From assembly GCA_002391565.1 (NCBI GenBank), contig DGFH01000354.1, positions 22,866-37,401 of the forward strand: 14,536 nt of DNA. The letters are read 5' to 3'. A program made the translations under genes and the position numbers. How positions within the stretch are numbered: position 1 is the stretch's first letter; the number at the start of each line of letters is the position of its first letter. Shown in pieces: positions 1 to 6,416 of this stretch. Below the pieces are notes generated by a model. It was given only the letters and a program-made list of their open reading frames with translations. It was not told the origin of the DNA and searched no databases. The DNA comes from Anaerolineales bacterium UBA3905. GTDB taxonomy: Bacteria; Chloroflexota; Anaerolineae; Caldilineales; Caldilineaceae.

Positions 1-2
1 GC

Positions 3-1226
3 GCCACGCGCACCAGCCAGCAAGCCGTCGCCGATGTCAACGCCAGCATCCAGGAGGCAGTCACCGGCATCCGCGTCGCCAAGAACTTCCGTCGCGAGCA
101 GGGCATCTACGATGAATTTCTCGCCGTCAACGCGCGCAGTTACGACGTGCACGTCCAGCGCGGCTTTGTGCTGGCGTTGATCTTTCCAACCTTGCAACTC
201 TTCGCCGGGTTAGGCACAGCGGTGCTGCTCTTTGCCGGCGGCTATTACACTTACCTGGGCGCCATTAGCGCTGGCGCATGGTTTTTGTTCATGAATAGCG
301 TGGGGCTGTTCTGGTTCCCAATGATCAACCTGTCCGCCTTTTGGAGTCAGTTCCAGGGAGCGTTGAGCGCCACCGAGCGCATCTTTGCGTTGATCGACGC
401 TGAGCCGGCGGTGATCCAGCTCGGCAATCGGCCGGCGCCGGCGCTGCGCGGCGATATTCGCTTCGAGCACGTAGCCTTTCGCTACGGTGACAAAGAACAG
501 GTGCTCGACGACTTTTCGCTGCATATTCGCCCCGGCGAGAGTGTGGCGCTGGTTGGGCACACTGGCGCTGGCAAGTCGAGCATCATCAAGCTGGTGACGC
601 GTTTCTACGAATTCCAGGCTGGCCAACTGCTGATCGATGGCGTCGACATTCGCACCTTCGATTTGCGCAGCTACCGGCGACAGCTGGGCATCGTCAGCCA
701 GACGCCGTTCCTCTTTGCCGGCACGGTGGCGGACAACATTCGCTATGCCACCCCACAGCTCGACGACCGCGCCGTGGAACAGATCGCCCGGCAGATCGGC
801 GGCGGCGAGTGGCTGGAGACGCTACCCGACGGTTTGCAGACCAACGTTGGCGAGCGCGGCGCGCGGCTGAGCATGGGGCAGCGTCAGCTGGTCGTGCTGG
901 CGCGCATGTTGGCGCAAAACCCGGCCATCTTCATCCTGGATGAAGCAACTGCCAGCGTCGATCCCTTTACAGAGAGCCAGATTCAGGCTGCGCTGCGCCT
1001 GATCCTGAAGCAGCGCACCTCGATCGTGATCGCCCACCGCCTTTCCACTGTGCGCGCCGCCGATCGCATCCTGGTGTTGCGCAAGGGGCGGATCATCGAG
1101 GAAGGCAGCCACTCTGACTTGCTGGCGCGCGGCGGGCACTATGCCGATCTTTACGAAACTTACTTCCGGCATCAGTCACTTGAATATATGGAGGAACGCC
1201 GCCGTAATCAAACGGCAATTGTGTGA
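3..1226 (+). CDS. ABC exporter half-transporter (membrane domain plus ATPase), 5' end missing
   Basis: ATP-driven exporter half, normally about 600 aa and working as a homo- or heterodimer in the inner membrane. The frame is open from base 3, so the gene starts before the window and 407 residues are visible. The first ~120 residues are the end of the type-1 transmembrane domain, including the VNASIQEAVTGIRVAKNF stretch typical of the last cytoplasmic helices, then two hydrophobic segments. The nucleotide-binding domain follows with Walker A GHTGAGKSS (fragment residues 185-193), Q-loop VSQTPFLFAGT (Q233), signature LSMGQ (289-293, Met in place of the usual second Gly), Walker B IFILDE (309-314) and H-loop IAHRLS (H345). 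All catalytic residues are present. A GTG at 147 lies inside the gene and is not a credible start. The substrate cannot be told from the sequence. Such genes often sit next to a second half-transporter, which would lie to the left. Confidence 0.95.
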   Translation, partial: ATRTSQQAVADVNASIQEAVTGIRVAKNFRREQGIYDEFLAVNARSYDVHVQRGFVLALIFPTLQLFAGLGTAVLLFAGGYYTYLGAISAGAWFLFMNSVGLFWFPMINLSAFWSQFQGALSATERIFALIDAEPAVIQLGNRPAPALRGDIRFEHVAFRYGDKEQVLDDFSLHIRPGESVALVGHTGAGKSSIIKLVTRFYEFQAGQLLIDGVDIRTFDLRSYRRQLGIVSQTPFLFAGTVADNIRYATPQLDDRAVEQIARQIGGGEWLETLPDGLQTNVGERGARLSMGQRQLVVLARMLAQNPAIFILDEATASVDPFTESQIQAALRLILKQRTSIVIAHRLSTVRAADRILVLRKGRIIEEGSHSDLLARGGHYADLYETYFRHQSLEYMEERRRNQTAIV

Positions 1227-1338
1227 GTTTACCTGAAAATTGCTGAAAAGACGCGAAGGATTGGCCGGCTCGTCTGCGATAACTTCCAATATACTTCACA
1301 TCTTTTACAGAGAGAGATGTTGGACGGCGAATGTGCAG

Positions 1339-1344
1339 AAGGAG
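1339..1344 (+). promoter_or_regulatory. Ribosome binding site AAGGAG for the small ORF at 1354
   Basis: AAGGAG ends 9 nt before the ATG at 1354. It decides this start over the in-frame ATG at 1240, which lies in the preceding intergenic stretch and has no comparable site. Confidence 0.6.
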
Positions 1345-1353
1345 AACCGGAAC

Positions 1354-1629
1354 ATGCTCACACCACGTATACCCTACGTTGGCATCGGCAGCGTCTATGC
1401 TGCAGGGATTTGGCTGGCGCAGGTGCAGTACACGCTCAATGACTCTGCGCAATCTCTGGCGGGCGCCTTGCACATCCTGGACGGTGAACGCGATTTATTT
1501 ATGCCGCCTATCCCCACCGATAGTTTTATCCTGGAACTGGCGGATGGACGACAATGCTCCTTCGTACCCGCCACCGGCAATCCTGTCGTTGGCGCGTATA
1601 CGTTCAGCACCCCGCCACTGGCGATGTGA
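1354..1629 (+). CDS. Small hypothetical protein (91 aa)
   Basis: I do not recognise this protein. The start at 1354 (MLTPRIPYVGIGS) was chosen because AAGGAG sits 9 nt upstream. The reading frame is open further up to 1240, but that extension reads as non-coding. The protein has no signal peptide, no clear membrane helix and no cysteine pattern. The middle part (LHILDGERDLFMPPIPTDSFILELADGRQCSFVP) alternates polar and hydrophobic residues and looks like a small beta-rich fold. It lies 127 bp after the ABC transporter on the same strand and ends 24 bp from the stop of the convergent TPR/PD40 gene. A possible -10 (TATACT, 1290-1295) lies in the gap with no good -35. It is probably real given the ribosome site and the amino-acid composition. 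Confidence 0.6.
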   Translation: MLTPRIPYVGIGSVYAAGIWLAQVQYTLNDSAQSLAGALHILDGERDLFMPPIPTDSFILELADGRQCSFVPATGNPVVGAYTFSTPPLAM

Positions 1630-1653
1630 CGGCAGCCCAACGCCAGCGCTGTC

Positions 1654-3513
1654 TTAATCCACCCATTCCAGGCTATGTTGTAGAAAATTGCTTAGATCGC
1701 CAACCACAGGGGCGAGTAATCTGGCCTCACCGCCACTGCTGGGGACGGCGTAGAGTTTCCAGGCGCCGTCTCGATTGCTGGCAAAGGCGACCCACCGACC
1801 ATCGGGGCTGACCGCCGGCAATACATCGAGCGCCGGATTGTCGGTGAGGCGCGTCACCTCGCGCGAGGTGGCGTCTACGGTGTAGATTTCGTAGTTGCCA
1901 TCGCGAGCATTGCTCATAAACGCAACAAAGCTGCCTGTCGGTGACCAATGGGGACGGTCGTCAGCGGGCACGGCGGTCAGCTGGGCAGCATTTGCGCCAT
2001 TGCTGGAGATTGTCCACAACCCACAGCGATTGCCCGACTCATCGCAGCCGCGAAACACAATGAGATCGGCGTTGGCGTGCCAGTCGGGCGATTCGCCAAA
2101 GGTGAGCGTATCGGTGCCGCCGTTCTGCTCCGCCCACATGACGTAGATGCGCCAGCGCCGGTCCCCCTCGCGATTGCTGGCGAACACGATGCGACTGCCA
2201 GCGCTGTTCCAGCGGGGTAAAGAGTCTTCGGCATAATTGCTGAAGCGCAATTGCAACCCAGTGTCCGGATCAAAGGCGCTCAACCCCGCCATGTCGCTGC
2301 GTAAGTTGCGATAGACCAGGCGTCCGCCGTCGTTGCGCAGCGCCGGCTGTGCGGCGTCGGCCAGAACGGTTTGGGCCGACGCATTTTTGCCAACCGGCTG
2401 CAGCATGATCTGGCTGCGCCCGCTCATGGCGTCGGCGGCGGAGTAGAGAATGCGTCCGCTGGAAGGGCCACCGCCGGGATCGACAAAAACTGGCGGCGCT
2501 GAAATGCTGCCCTGGTTGACGCCCCCGTCCGTAGCCTCCGGTGTGAGCATGGCCAGCGCCGTCGGATCGGGCGTGGCGCCCGCAGCGAGTTGACATTGCG
2601 TCTGCGCCGCGTCGCGGCGAGCGACAATCTCTGGCGCCGAGACGACCGAGATCGCCTGGTTGTACTCATCTTGCGCCATACACCAGGCCTCTTCGTCGGC
2701 AAGCTGGTCGGCGTAGGCAATGTGCGCTTCTTGCAACCGCTGTTCGACATCGCGATAGTCTGGTTCAAGGGCGTACAATGCCTGCAGCTTGCGGATGACG
2801 ATGGGCCAGTCGACGCCCGTGTATGCCAGTATATCGAGGTACTGTTCGATCAGATCACGTTCGCGCGCGATGTCTTCTGCCGTCGGCTTGAGCGCCAGCG
2901 CCTTTTCATACAGCGCTAACGCCTCTTCCAGGTTATCGGTGTTGTCTTTTTCCAACGCGAGATTGACATAGGCGGTGACAAGTTGGTCGGTGATTTCCGC
3001 CGCATGGAAGGTGGGGTCAGTCTGCTGAATCAGCAGAAGATTGGTCAACACCTCTTGCCAGCGCCCAGCGCGCGCAGCGCTTTGCGCCGTCGCCCAGTAA
3101 TTCGCCAATGCAGAGGTGGGCGTCATTGTGGCGGCTGGGGGGGCGGTTGGGCTGTTCAACGGTGAGGCGGTGGCGGCGGCGCCTGGGGTGGCGGTTGGCA
3201 ACATGGCGGATGCCTGTCCGCTGCGCGCCAGCGCCAGCAAATCTTCGATGCCCTGTCTGGCCAGCTCATTGCTTGGATCGAGGATAAGAATTTTCTGATA
3301 TTCGTCGAGTGCAGACTGTAAATTGCCTTCAGCCTGGAAATCGGTGGCGCGCTGGAGCGCAATGCCGATTTGCTGACGACGTTGAATTTCGACTTGCTGT
3401 TGTCCGGCGCGCACGCCTAACACCAGTGAGAAAATGAGAATGGAAACGGCCAGAATTGTGAGCGCCCCGATGATCCACCAGGCCCAGGCCGGAAACCGCG
3501 AATCGTGTGCCAT
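1654..3513 (-). CDS. Membrane-anchored TPR protein with C-terminal PD40/TolB-like beta-propeller
   Basis: A 619-residue protein of unknown specific role, probably a protein-interaction or sensing scaffold facing outward. One transmembrane helix lies at about residues 10-32 (WAWWIIGALTILAVSIL), after a short N-terminus. Next come TPR-like helices (ATDFQAEGNLQSALDEYQK, then further repeats to about residue 310), broken by a Pro/Thr/Ala-rich linker (LPTATPGAAATASP, near residue 110). The C-terminal half carries repeated PD40 blades such as SGRILYSAADAMSG, SRIVFASNREGDRRWRIY, GSFVAFMSNARDGNYEIY and GRWVAFASNRDGAWKLY, as in TolB-type propellers. The start was set at the ATG at 3513, with GAAG 7 nt upstream. 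An in-frame TTG at 3525 would add four residues but has no ribosome site. It follows rbsD after 122 bp and converges on the small plus-strand gene. Confidence 0.85.
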   Translation of the reverse strand: MAHDSRFPAWAWWIIGALTILAVSILIFSLVLGVRAGQQQVEIQRRQQIGIALQRATDFQAEGNLQSALDEYQKILILDPSNELARQGIEDLLALARSGQASAMLPTATPGAAATASPLNSPTAPPAATMTPTSALANYWATAQSAARAGRWQEVLTNLLLIQQTDPTFHAAEITDQLVTAYVNLALEKDNTDNLEEALALYEKALALKPTAEDIARERDLIEQYLDILAYTGVDWPIVIRKLQALYALEPDYRDVEQRLQEAHIAYADQLADEEAWCMAQDEYNQAISVVSAPEIVARRDAAQTQCQLAAGATPDPTALAMLTPEATDGGVNQGSISAPPVFVDPGGGPSSGRILYSAADAMSGRSQIMLQPVGKNASAQTVLADAAQPALRNDGGRLVYRNLRSDMAGLSAFDPDTGLQLRFSNYAEDSLPRWNSAGSRIVFASNREGDRRWRIYVMWAEQNGGTDTLTFGESPDWHANADLIVFRGCDESGNRCGLWTISSNGANAAQLTAVPADDRPHWSPTGSFVAFMSNARDGNYEIYTVDATSREVTRLTDNPALDVLPAVSPDGRWVAFASNRDGAWKLYAVPSSGGEARLLAPVVGDLSNFLQHSLEWVD

Positions 3514-3565
3514 ATCGTTCTTCAAACCAGGCGCCGCACCCGACGCCGCTGCTTACCATCATCAT

Positions 3566-3581
3566 GACTGTTGCAACAGTC
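3566..3581. promoter_or_regulatory. 16-bp perfect palindrome, possible operator
   Basis: GACTGTTGCAACAGTC is a perfect inverted repeat with no spacer. It lies between rbsD and the TPR/PD40 gene, 52 nt upstream of the latter's ATG. No T-run follows on either strand, so it does not look like an intrinsic terminator. A dimeric repressor site is the likelier reading. The regulator is unknown. Confidence 0.4.
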
Positions 3582-3635
3582 CAATCGCATTGAACGCTGC
3601 GCCTGCAACGTGAGTTCCCCTCGCGCCGGAGTCGC

Positions 3636-4031
3636 CTAAAACACCACTCCCGCCACCAGAATGACGTTGGCGTAGGGTGTAAACTCGCCAGTGCGCACCA
3701 CCGCCTTGCTGTGCGCCGTGAGTTGCTTGAACTCGCTGTGCGCCACCATGCGAATCGGTGTCTCGCCCAATATTGCCCGCAGCCCGGCATACGTCTCTGG
3801 GCTGACCTCCGTCATCTCACGCGCGATAATCGCTTCCTGCACTTTCAGTTCTTCCAGGATCGCAGTGGTGACATCCAGAAAGCGCGGCAAGTTAGGACGC
3901 ACCACCAGGTCGATACGCGGCGCCGAGTCGGGAATCGGCAAGCCGGCGTCCGCCACCGTGAGTGTATCGAGATGACCCATTTCGGCTACGACGGCGGCAA
4001 TGTCTGCGTTGAGAATCCCGATCTTCTTCAT
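3636..4031 (-). CDS. rbsD: D-ribose pyranase RbsD
   Basis: Cytoplasmic RbsD/FucU-family sugar mutarotase that interconverts the pyranose and furanose forms of D-ribose (EC 5.4.99.62). It normally serves ribose uptake through the RbsABC importer and ribokinase. At 131 aa it has the length of the Bacillus enzyme, and the known active-site residues fall at the same numbers: His20 in MGHLDTL, Asp28 in ADAGLPIP, His98 in AHSEF, and Tyr120 and Asn122 in PYANVIL. AGGAG lies 5 nt before the ATG. It stands alone here, with no ribose transporter or kinase in the window, and sits downstream of mutL after 97 bp. The preceding 13-codon mini-ORF overlaps its start as ATGA. The fold and residues are clear. 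Whether its substrate is ribose or another pentose or deoxysugar is inferred from the family. Confidence 0.95.
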   Translation of the reverse strand: MKKIGILNADIAAVVAEMGHLDTLTVADAGLPIPDSAPRIDLVVRPNLPRFLDVTTAILEELKVQEAIIAREMTEVSPETYAGLRAILGETPIRMVAHSEFKQLTAHSKAVVRTGEFTPYANVILVAGVVF

Positions 4032-4069
4032 GCTGGCTCCTGCTCGCTCATGCTACGAATCTCTTCCAT
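4028..4069 (-). CDS. Possible 13-codon leader ORF overlapping the rbsD start
   Basis: ATG at 4069 opens a frame reading MEEIRSMSEQEPA. Its TGA overlaps the rbsD ATG as ATGA, an arrangement typical of translational coupling. A second in-frame ATG is at its codon 7. It has no ribosome site, but a TACAAT box ends 6 nt upstream, so it could be read as a leaderless message. It may equally be a chance frame. Confidence 0.2.
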   Translation of the reverse strand: MEEIRSMSEQEPA

Positions 4070-4075
4070 CCAGAG

Positions 4076-4081
4076 ATTGTA
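4076..4081 (-). promoter_or_regulatory. Possible -10 box TACAAT upstream of rbsD
   Basis: TACAAT on the minus strand lies 6 nt before the mini-ORF ATG and about 44 nt before the rbsD ATG, in the mutL-rbsD gap. No convincing -35 was found at 16-18 bp spacing, so the assignment is weak. Confidence 0.25.
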
Positions 4082-4128
4082 CCTCAACGCCAGATGGGAC
4101 GGGAAAGGGGGTGTAGCGTTGATCAATG

Positions 4129-4881
4129 CTAGACGCGCCCAAAGGCCTTTTCCAGTTCATTTGCCGACAACTGAATCATCGTCGGGCGGCCATGAGGACA
4201 GGTGCGCGGGGACTGACATTGTTCGAGCTGGCGCACGAGTTCTTGCATTTCGATATCGCTCAGCAATTGACCCGCCTTGATCGCCGCGCGTTTGCAGACC
4301 ATCTTGACCAGTTGTGCTTCCATCCCCTCGCCCACCAGGTTGCGCCGGTCCCCCAGTGTGGCGACGATCTCTTCCAGCACACGTTGCGGGTCTTCCCCAG
4401 CCAACACCGCTGGCGTCGCACGCACCAGGAACGTATCGCCCCCAAAGGCTTCGATGTCAAAACCAATGTGCTGTAGAGCCTCCAGATGCGCCGCGACCTG
4501 ACCGGTGAGCCGGGCGCCAACGTGCAACGTCAACGGTTCGAGCAGATGCTGGCGGGCAACGCCATGTCCGCCGCTGGCGCGTTGCAGCATGTATTGTTCG
4601 TAAAGAATCCGTTCGTGGGCAGCGTGCTGGTCGATCAGGAAAAGACCTTCCGGCCCCTCGGCGATGACGTACATTGCCCCGACCTGCCCAACGACGCGTA
4701 AGGGCGGCAACCTGGGTGTGCTTGCCCGCCAGTGGTGTGGAGGCGCGCGGCGACTCCGCTTGACGCGATGACATATCCGGCGCAGGCGGCGGTTCGGCAT
4801 CGGGCAAGAATGACGGCAATTGCTGCGTCGGCGGCGCGGGCGGCACGACCAGATCGAAATGCGGCTGCGCACCGGCGCCAA
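4129..4881 (-). CDS. mutL: MutL C-terminal endonuclease/dimerisation domain, separated by a frameshift
   Basis: This frame carries the C-terminal third of MutL. Meaningful MutL sequence begins at about LPPLRVVGQVGAMYVIAEG, near 4710, and continues to the stop. The frame is open up to 4881, but that part only shadows the linker of the N-terminal piece. The endonuclease motif DQHA(X)2E(X)4E is present as DQHAAHERILYE (4597-4632). The other conserved C-terminal motifs are also there: CKRAAIKAG and CPHGRPT near the end, the metal-site partners in nicking MutL proteins. This is therefore the endonuclease type of MutL, as in bacteria without MutH. Joining to the N-terminal frame needs one base to be skipped. 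The separate start of this piece has no credible ribosome site, so it is best read as part of one gene that is either disrupted or affected by a sequence error. Confidence 0.85.
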   Translation of the reverse strand: MAPVRSRISIWSCRPRRRRSNCRHSCPMPNRRLRRICHRVKRSRRAPPHHWRASTPRLPPLRVVGQVGAMYVIAEGPEGLFLIDQHAAHERILYEQYMLQRASGGHGVARQHLLEPLTLHVGARLTGQVAAHLEALQHIGFDIEAFGGDTFLVRATPAVLAGEDPQRVLEEIVATLGDRRNLVGEGMEAQLVKMVCKRAAIKAGQLLSDIEMQELVRQLEQCQSPRTCPHGRPTMIQLSANELEKAFGRV

Positions 4882-6061
4882 GAATCACATCGTGGCGCGT
4901 CGCCCAACCGGTTGGCAGCGCGCCGCTTGCGCCTTCAGGGCGCGCCAGTCGCCCCGCGTCATCCACACCTACATCCGGGATCGGCGCCACGCTGATGATC
5001 GTGCGACGCACTGCCTTCTGTACAGCGGCAAACACGCGCCGCTCCTCGACAAAGCGCACCTGCGTCTTCTGGGGGTGCACGTTCACATCGACCTGCGCCG
5101 GGTCGATCTCCACGAAGATTACGGCCACCGGATAGCGTCCGACCGGCAACAATGTATGATACGCCTGCACCACGGCGTGCGTCAGACTGCGGTCTTCGAC
5201 ATAACGACGATTCACGAAGAGATCGATGGCGCTGCGGTTAGCGCGTGTCAGGCTGGGCAGGCTGATGTAGCCATTGACGCGTACACCCGCGTGCGCGCCG
5301 GTCTCCTCTGCGCGCATTGCGGCCCCGCCGCCAAAATCAACGTCGAGCGCCAGGTTGTCTAATACATCCGTAGCGTGTCTGGCTGTGTCGGTCAGACTGA
5401 CCAGCTGTTGCGCGTTTTCACGCCCGTAGATCATGATCAGCACATCCCGCAGATCGCCGCTGCCAGTGGATTGAAAGACCAGCCGGCCATCGTTGACAAA
5501 GCTGAAGCGTCGCTCTGGATAGGCAAGGGCGTACCGCTGAATGATGGCGGCGATCTGACCGGATTCGGTGGCGGCGGCGCGCAGGAATTTCTGGCGCGCC
5601 GGCACATTGAAAAAGAGGTGTTCGACGCTCACGGTGGTGCCCACAGGCGCACCGGCGCGCGTAGGGGGCTGGATCACGCCGCCAGCGTTGCGTACACTGG
5701 CGCCATAGGGTTGACCAACATAGCGGCTGGTGAGCGTCACCTGGCTGACCGCGCCGATGCTGTAGAGCGCCTCCCCGCGAAAGCCAAAGGTGGCGATGTG
5801 GTTGAGATCGTCGACGGTGCTGAGTTTGCTGGTGGCGTGGCGCTCGAACGCCAGTGGCAGCTCCGCTTCGGGGATGCCGTGCCCGTTGTCGCTCACGCGC
5901 AGCAGGCGGCGCCCGCCTTCGCGCGCCTCGACGCGGATTTCCGTGGCGCCGGCGTCAAGGCTGTTTTCCAGCAATTCCTTGACGACATTGGCGGGACGTT
6001 CGACGACTTCGCCAGCAGCGATTTTGGCGGCCACTTCGGGCGCAAGAACCTGAATAGACAT
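4457..6061 (-). CDS. mutL: DNA mismatch repair protein MutL, N-terminal ATPase part (frameshifted gene)
   Basis: MutL couples MutS mismatch recognition to strand nicking and removal. This frame holds the complete GHKL ATPase and transducer domains. Catalytic Glu29 and Asn33 lie in KELLENSLDAGAT, the DNG motif is at 58-60, ATSKL at 76-80 and FGFRGEAL at 92-99. Transducer motifs DLFVNRRYVEDRSL and DVNVHPQKTQVRF follow. A Pro/Ala-rich linker begins near residue 390. After about residue 447 (LAGKHTQV) the frame runs into an Arg/Pro-rich nonsense tail ending at 4457, while the true C-terminal domain continues in the neighbouring frame (4129 to about 4710). The start MSIQVLAPEVAAKIAAGEVV is the canonical MutL N-terminus. 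There is no ribosome site. Instead a TATAAT box ends 7 nt upstream, suggesting a leaderless message. It lies 36 bp after the MoaD-like gene. Confidence 0.93.
   Translation of the reverse strand: MSIQVLAPEVAAKIAAGEVVERPANVVKELLENSLDAGATEIRVEAREGGRRLLRVSDNGHGIPEAELPLAFERHATSKLSTVDDLNHIATFGFRGEALYSIGAVSQVTLTSRYVGQPYGASVRNAGGVIQPPTRAGAPVGTTVSVEHLFFNVPARQKFLRAAATESGQIAAIIQRYALAYPERRFSFVNDGRLVFQSTGSGDLRDVLIMIYGRENAQQLVSLTDTARHATDVLDNLALDVDFGGGAAMRAEETGAHAGVRVNGYISLPSLTRANRSAIDLFVNRRYVEDRSLTHAVVQAYHTLLPVGRYPVAVIFVEIDPAQVDVNVHPQKTQVRFVEERRVFAAVQKAVRRTIISVAPIPDVGVDDAGRLARPEGASGALPTGWATRHDVILGAGAQPHFDLVVPPAPPTQQLPSFLPDAEPPPAPDMSSRQAESPRASTPLAGKHTQVAALTRRWAGRGNVRHRRGAGRSFPDRPARCPRTDSLRTIHAATRQRRTWRCPPASARTVDVARWRPAHRSGRGASGGSTAHWF
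4700..4725 (-). other. Frameshift junction inside mutL
   Basis: The N-terminal frame reads GKHTQVAAL here, while the frame one base on reads LPPLRVVGQV, the conserved start of the MutL C-terminal domain. Skipping one base gives GKHTQ-LPPLRVVGQV. This equals a one-base insertion (or two-base deletion) against an intact gene. The surroundings contain only short C runs (CCC at 4702-4704 and 4713-4715), with no strong slippery heptamer. The linker is variable, so the true site could lie up to about 80 bp further upstream. Confidence 0.75.
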
Positions 6062-6068
6062 GTCGGGG

Positions 6069-6074
6069 ATTATA
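6069..6074 (-). promoter_or_regulatory. -10 box TATAAT directly before mutL (possible leaderless promoter)
   Basis: A perfect TATAAT on the minus strand is followed by CCCCGAC and then the mutL ATG, so transcription would start at or next to the A of ATG. No Shine-Dalgarno sequence is present. The -35 position at 17 bp spacing reads ACGCCA, a poor match, and overlaps the end of the MoaD-like gene. Confidence 0.4.
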
Positions 6075-6097
6075 CCACGCCGCCGACGGATTGGCGT

Positions 6098-6364
6098 TCA
6101 TCCACCCGCCAACGCCGGGATGAAATGAATTTCCCCCGGTGTTGGCAGTCGCTGTCGCAGCCCGCGCGTGGCGATCACGCCATCGACGGCAACGGCGATG
6201 CCAGGACGGAGCCTGCCGTCCTGCGTCAACCGCGCCGCCATGCCGGGATAGCGCGCGTCAAGGGCCGCCACGACGTCACCGACCGTGGCGGCTTCGACCT
6301 GCACGCGCTCGACGCCGCCCGTCAGGTCGCGGTGGACGGGCGGAATCCACACTTCATGGTGCAC
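6098..6364 (-). CDS. MoaD/ThiS-family ubiquitin-like sulfur carrier
   Basis: An 88-residue beta-grasp protein ending in LAGG. The C-terminal Gly-Gly is the signature of MoaD/ThiS carriers, which are adenylated and turned into a thiocarboxylate by a MoeB/ThiF enzyme and then donate sulfur. MoaD does this for the molybdopterin dithiolene in molybdopterin synthase. Other visible features are VQVEAATVGDVVAALDARYPGM, the typical strand-helix segment, and PGEIHFIPALAGG at the end. The start is a GTG (MHHEVWIPPVH) with GGGG about 5 nt upstream. No in-frame ATG is available, so the start is less certain. It follows the molybdopterin subunit after 143 bp on the same strand, which supports a role in cofactor supply to that enzyme, though ThiS or another sulfur pathway cannot be excluded. 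No MoaE or MoeB partner is in view. Confidence 0.85.
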   Translation of the reverse strand: MHHEVWIPPVHRDLTGGVERVQVEAATVGDVVAALDARYPGMAARLTQDGRLRPGIAVAVDGVIATRGLRQRLPTPGEIHFIPALAGG

Positions 6365-6416
6365 AGGAACCCCGTTCTGCGTTGACTGAAAGACCGTGTC
6401 TGGTGCAGCCCACTTC

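Noticed and set aside
1630..1653. Hairpin between the two convergent stop codons as a shared terminator
   Set aside because: Only a 6-bp stem (GACGGC with GCTGTC, including a wobble) with a 14-nt loop and no T-run.
4690..4715. Programmed +1 frameshift in mutL at CTT-ACG
   Set aside because: CTT-A recalls a yeast Ty-type shift site, but no bacterial mutL recoding is known to me and no stimulatory element is visible; mutation or sequence error is simpler.
5375..6385. 336-codon plus-strand frame opposite mutL
   Set aside because: Shadow of the well-conserved MutL N-terminal domain; no ribosome site and no recognisable domain.
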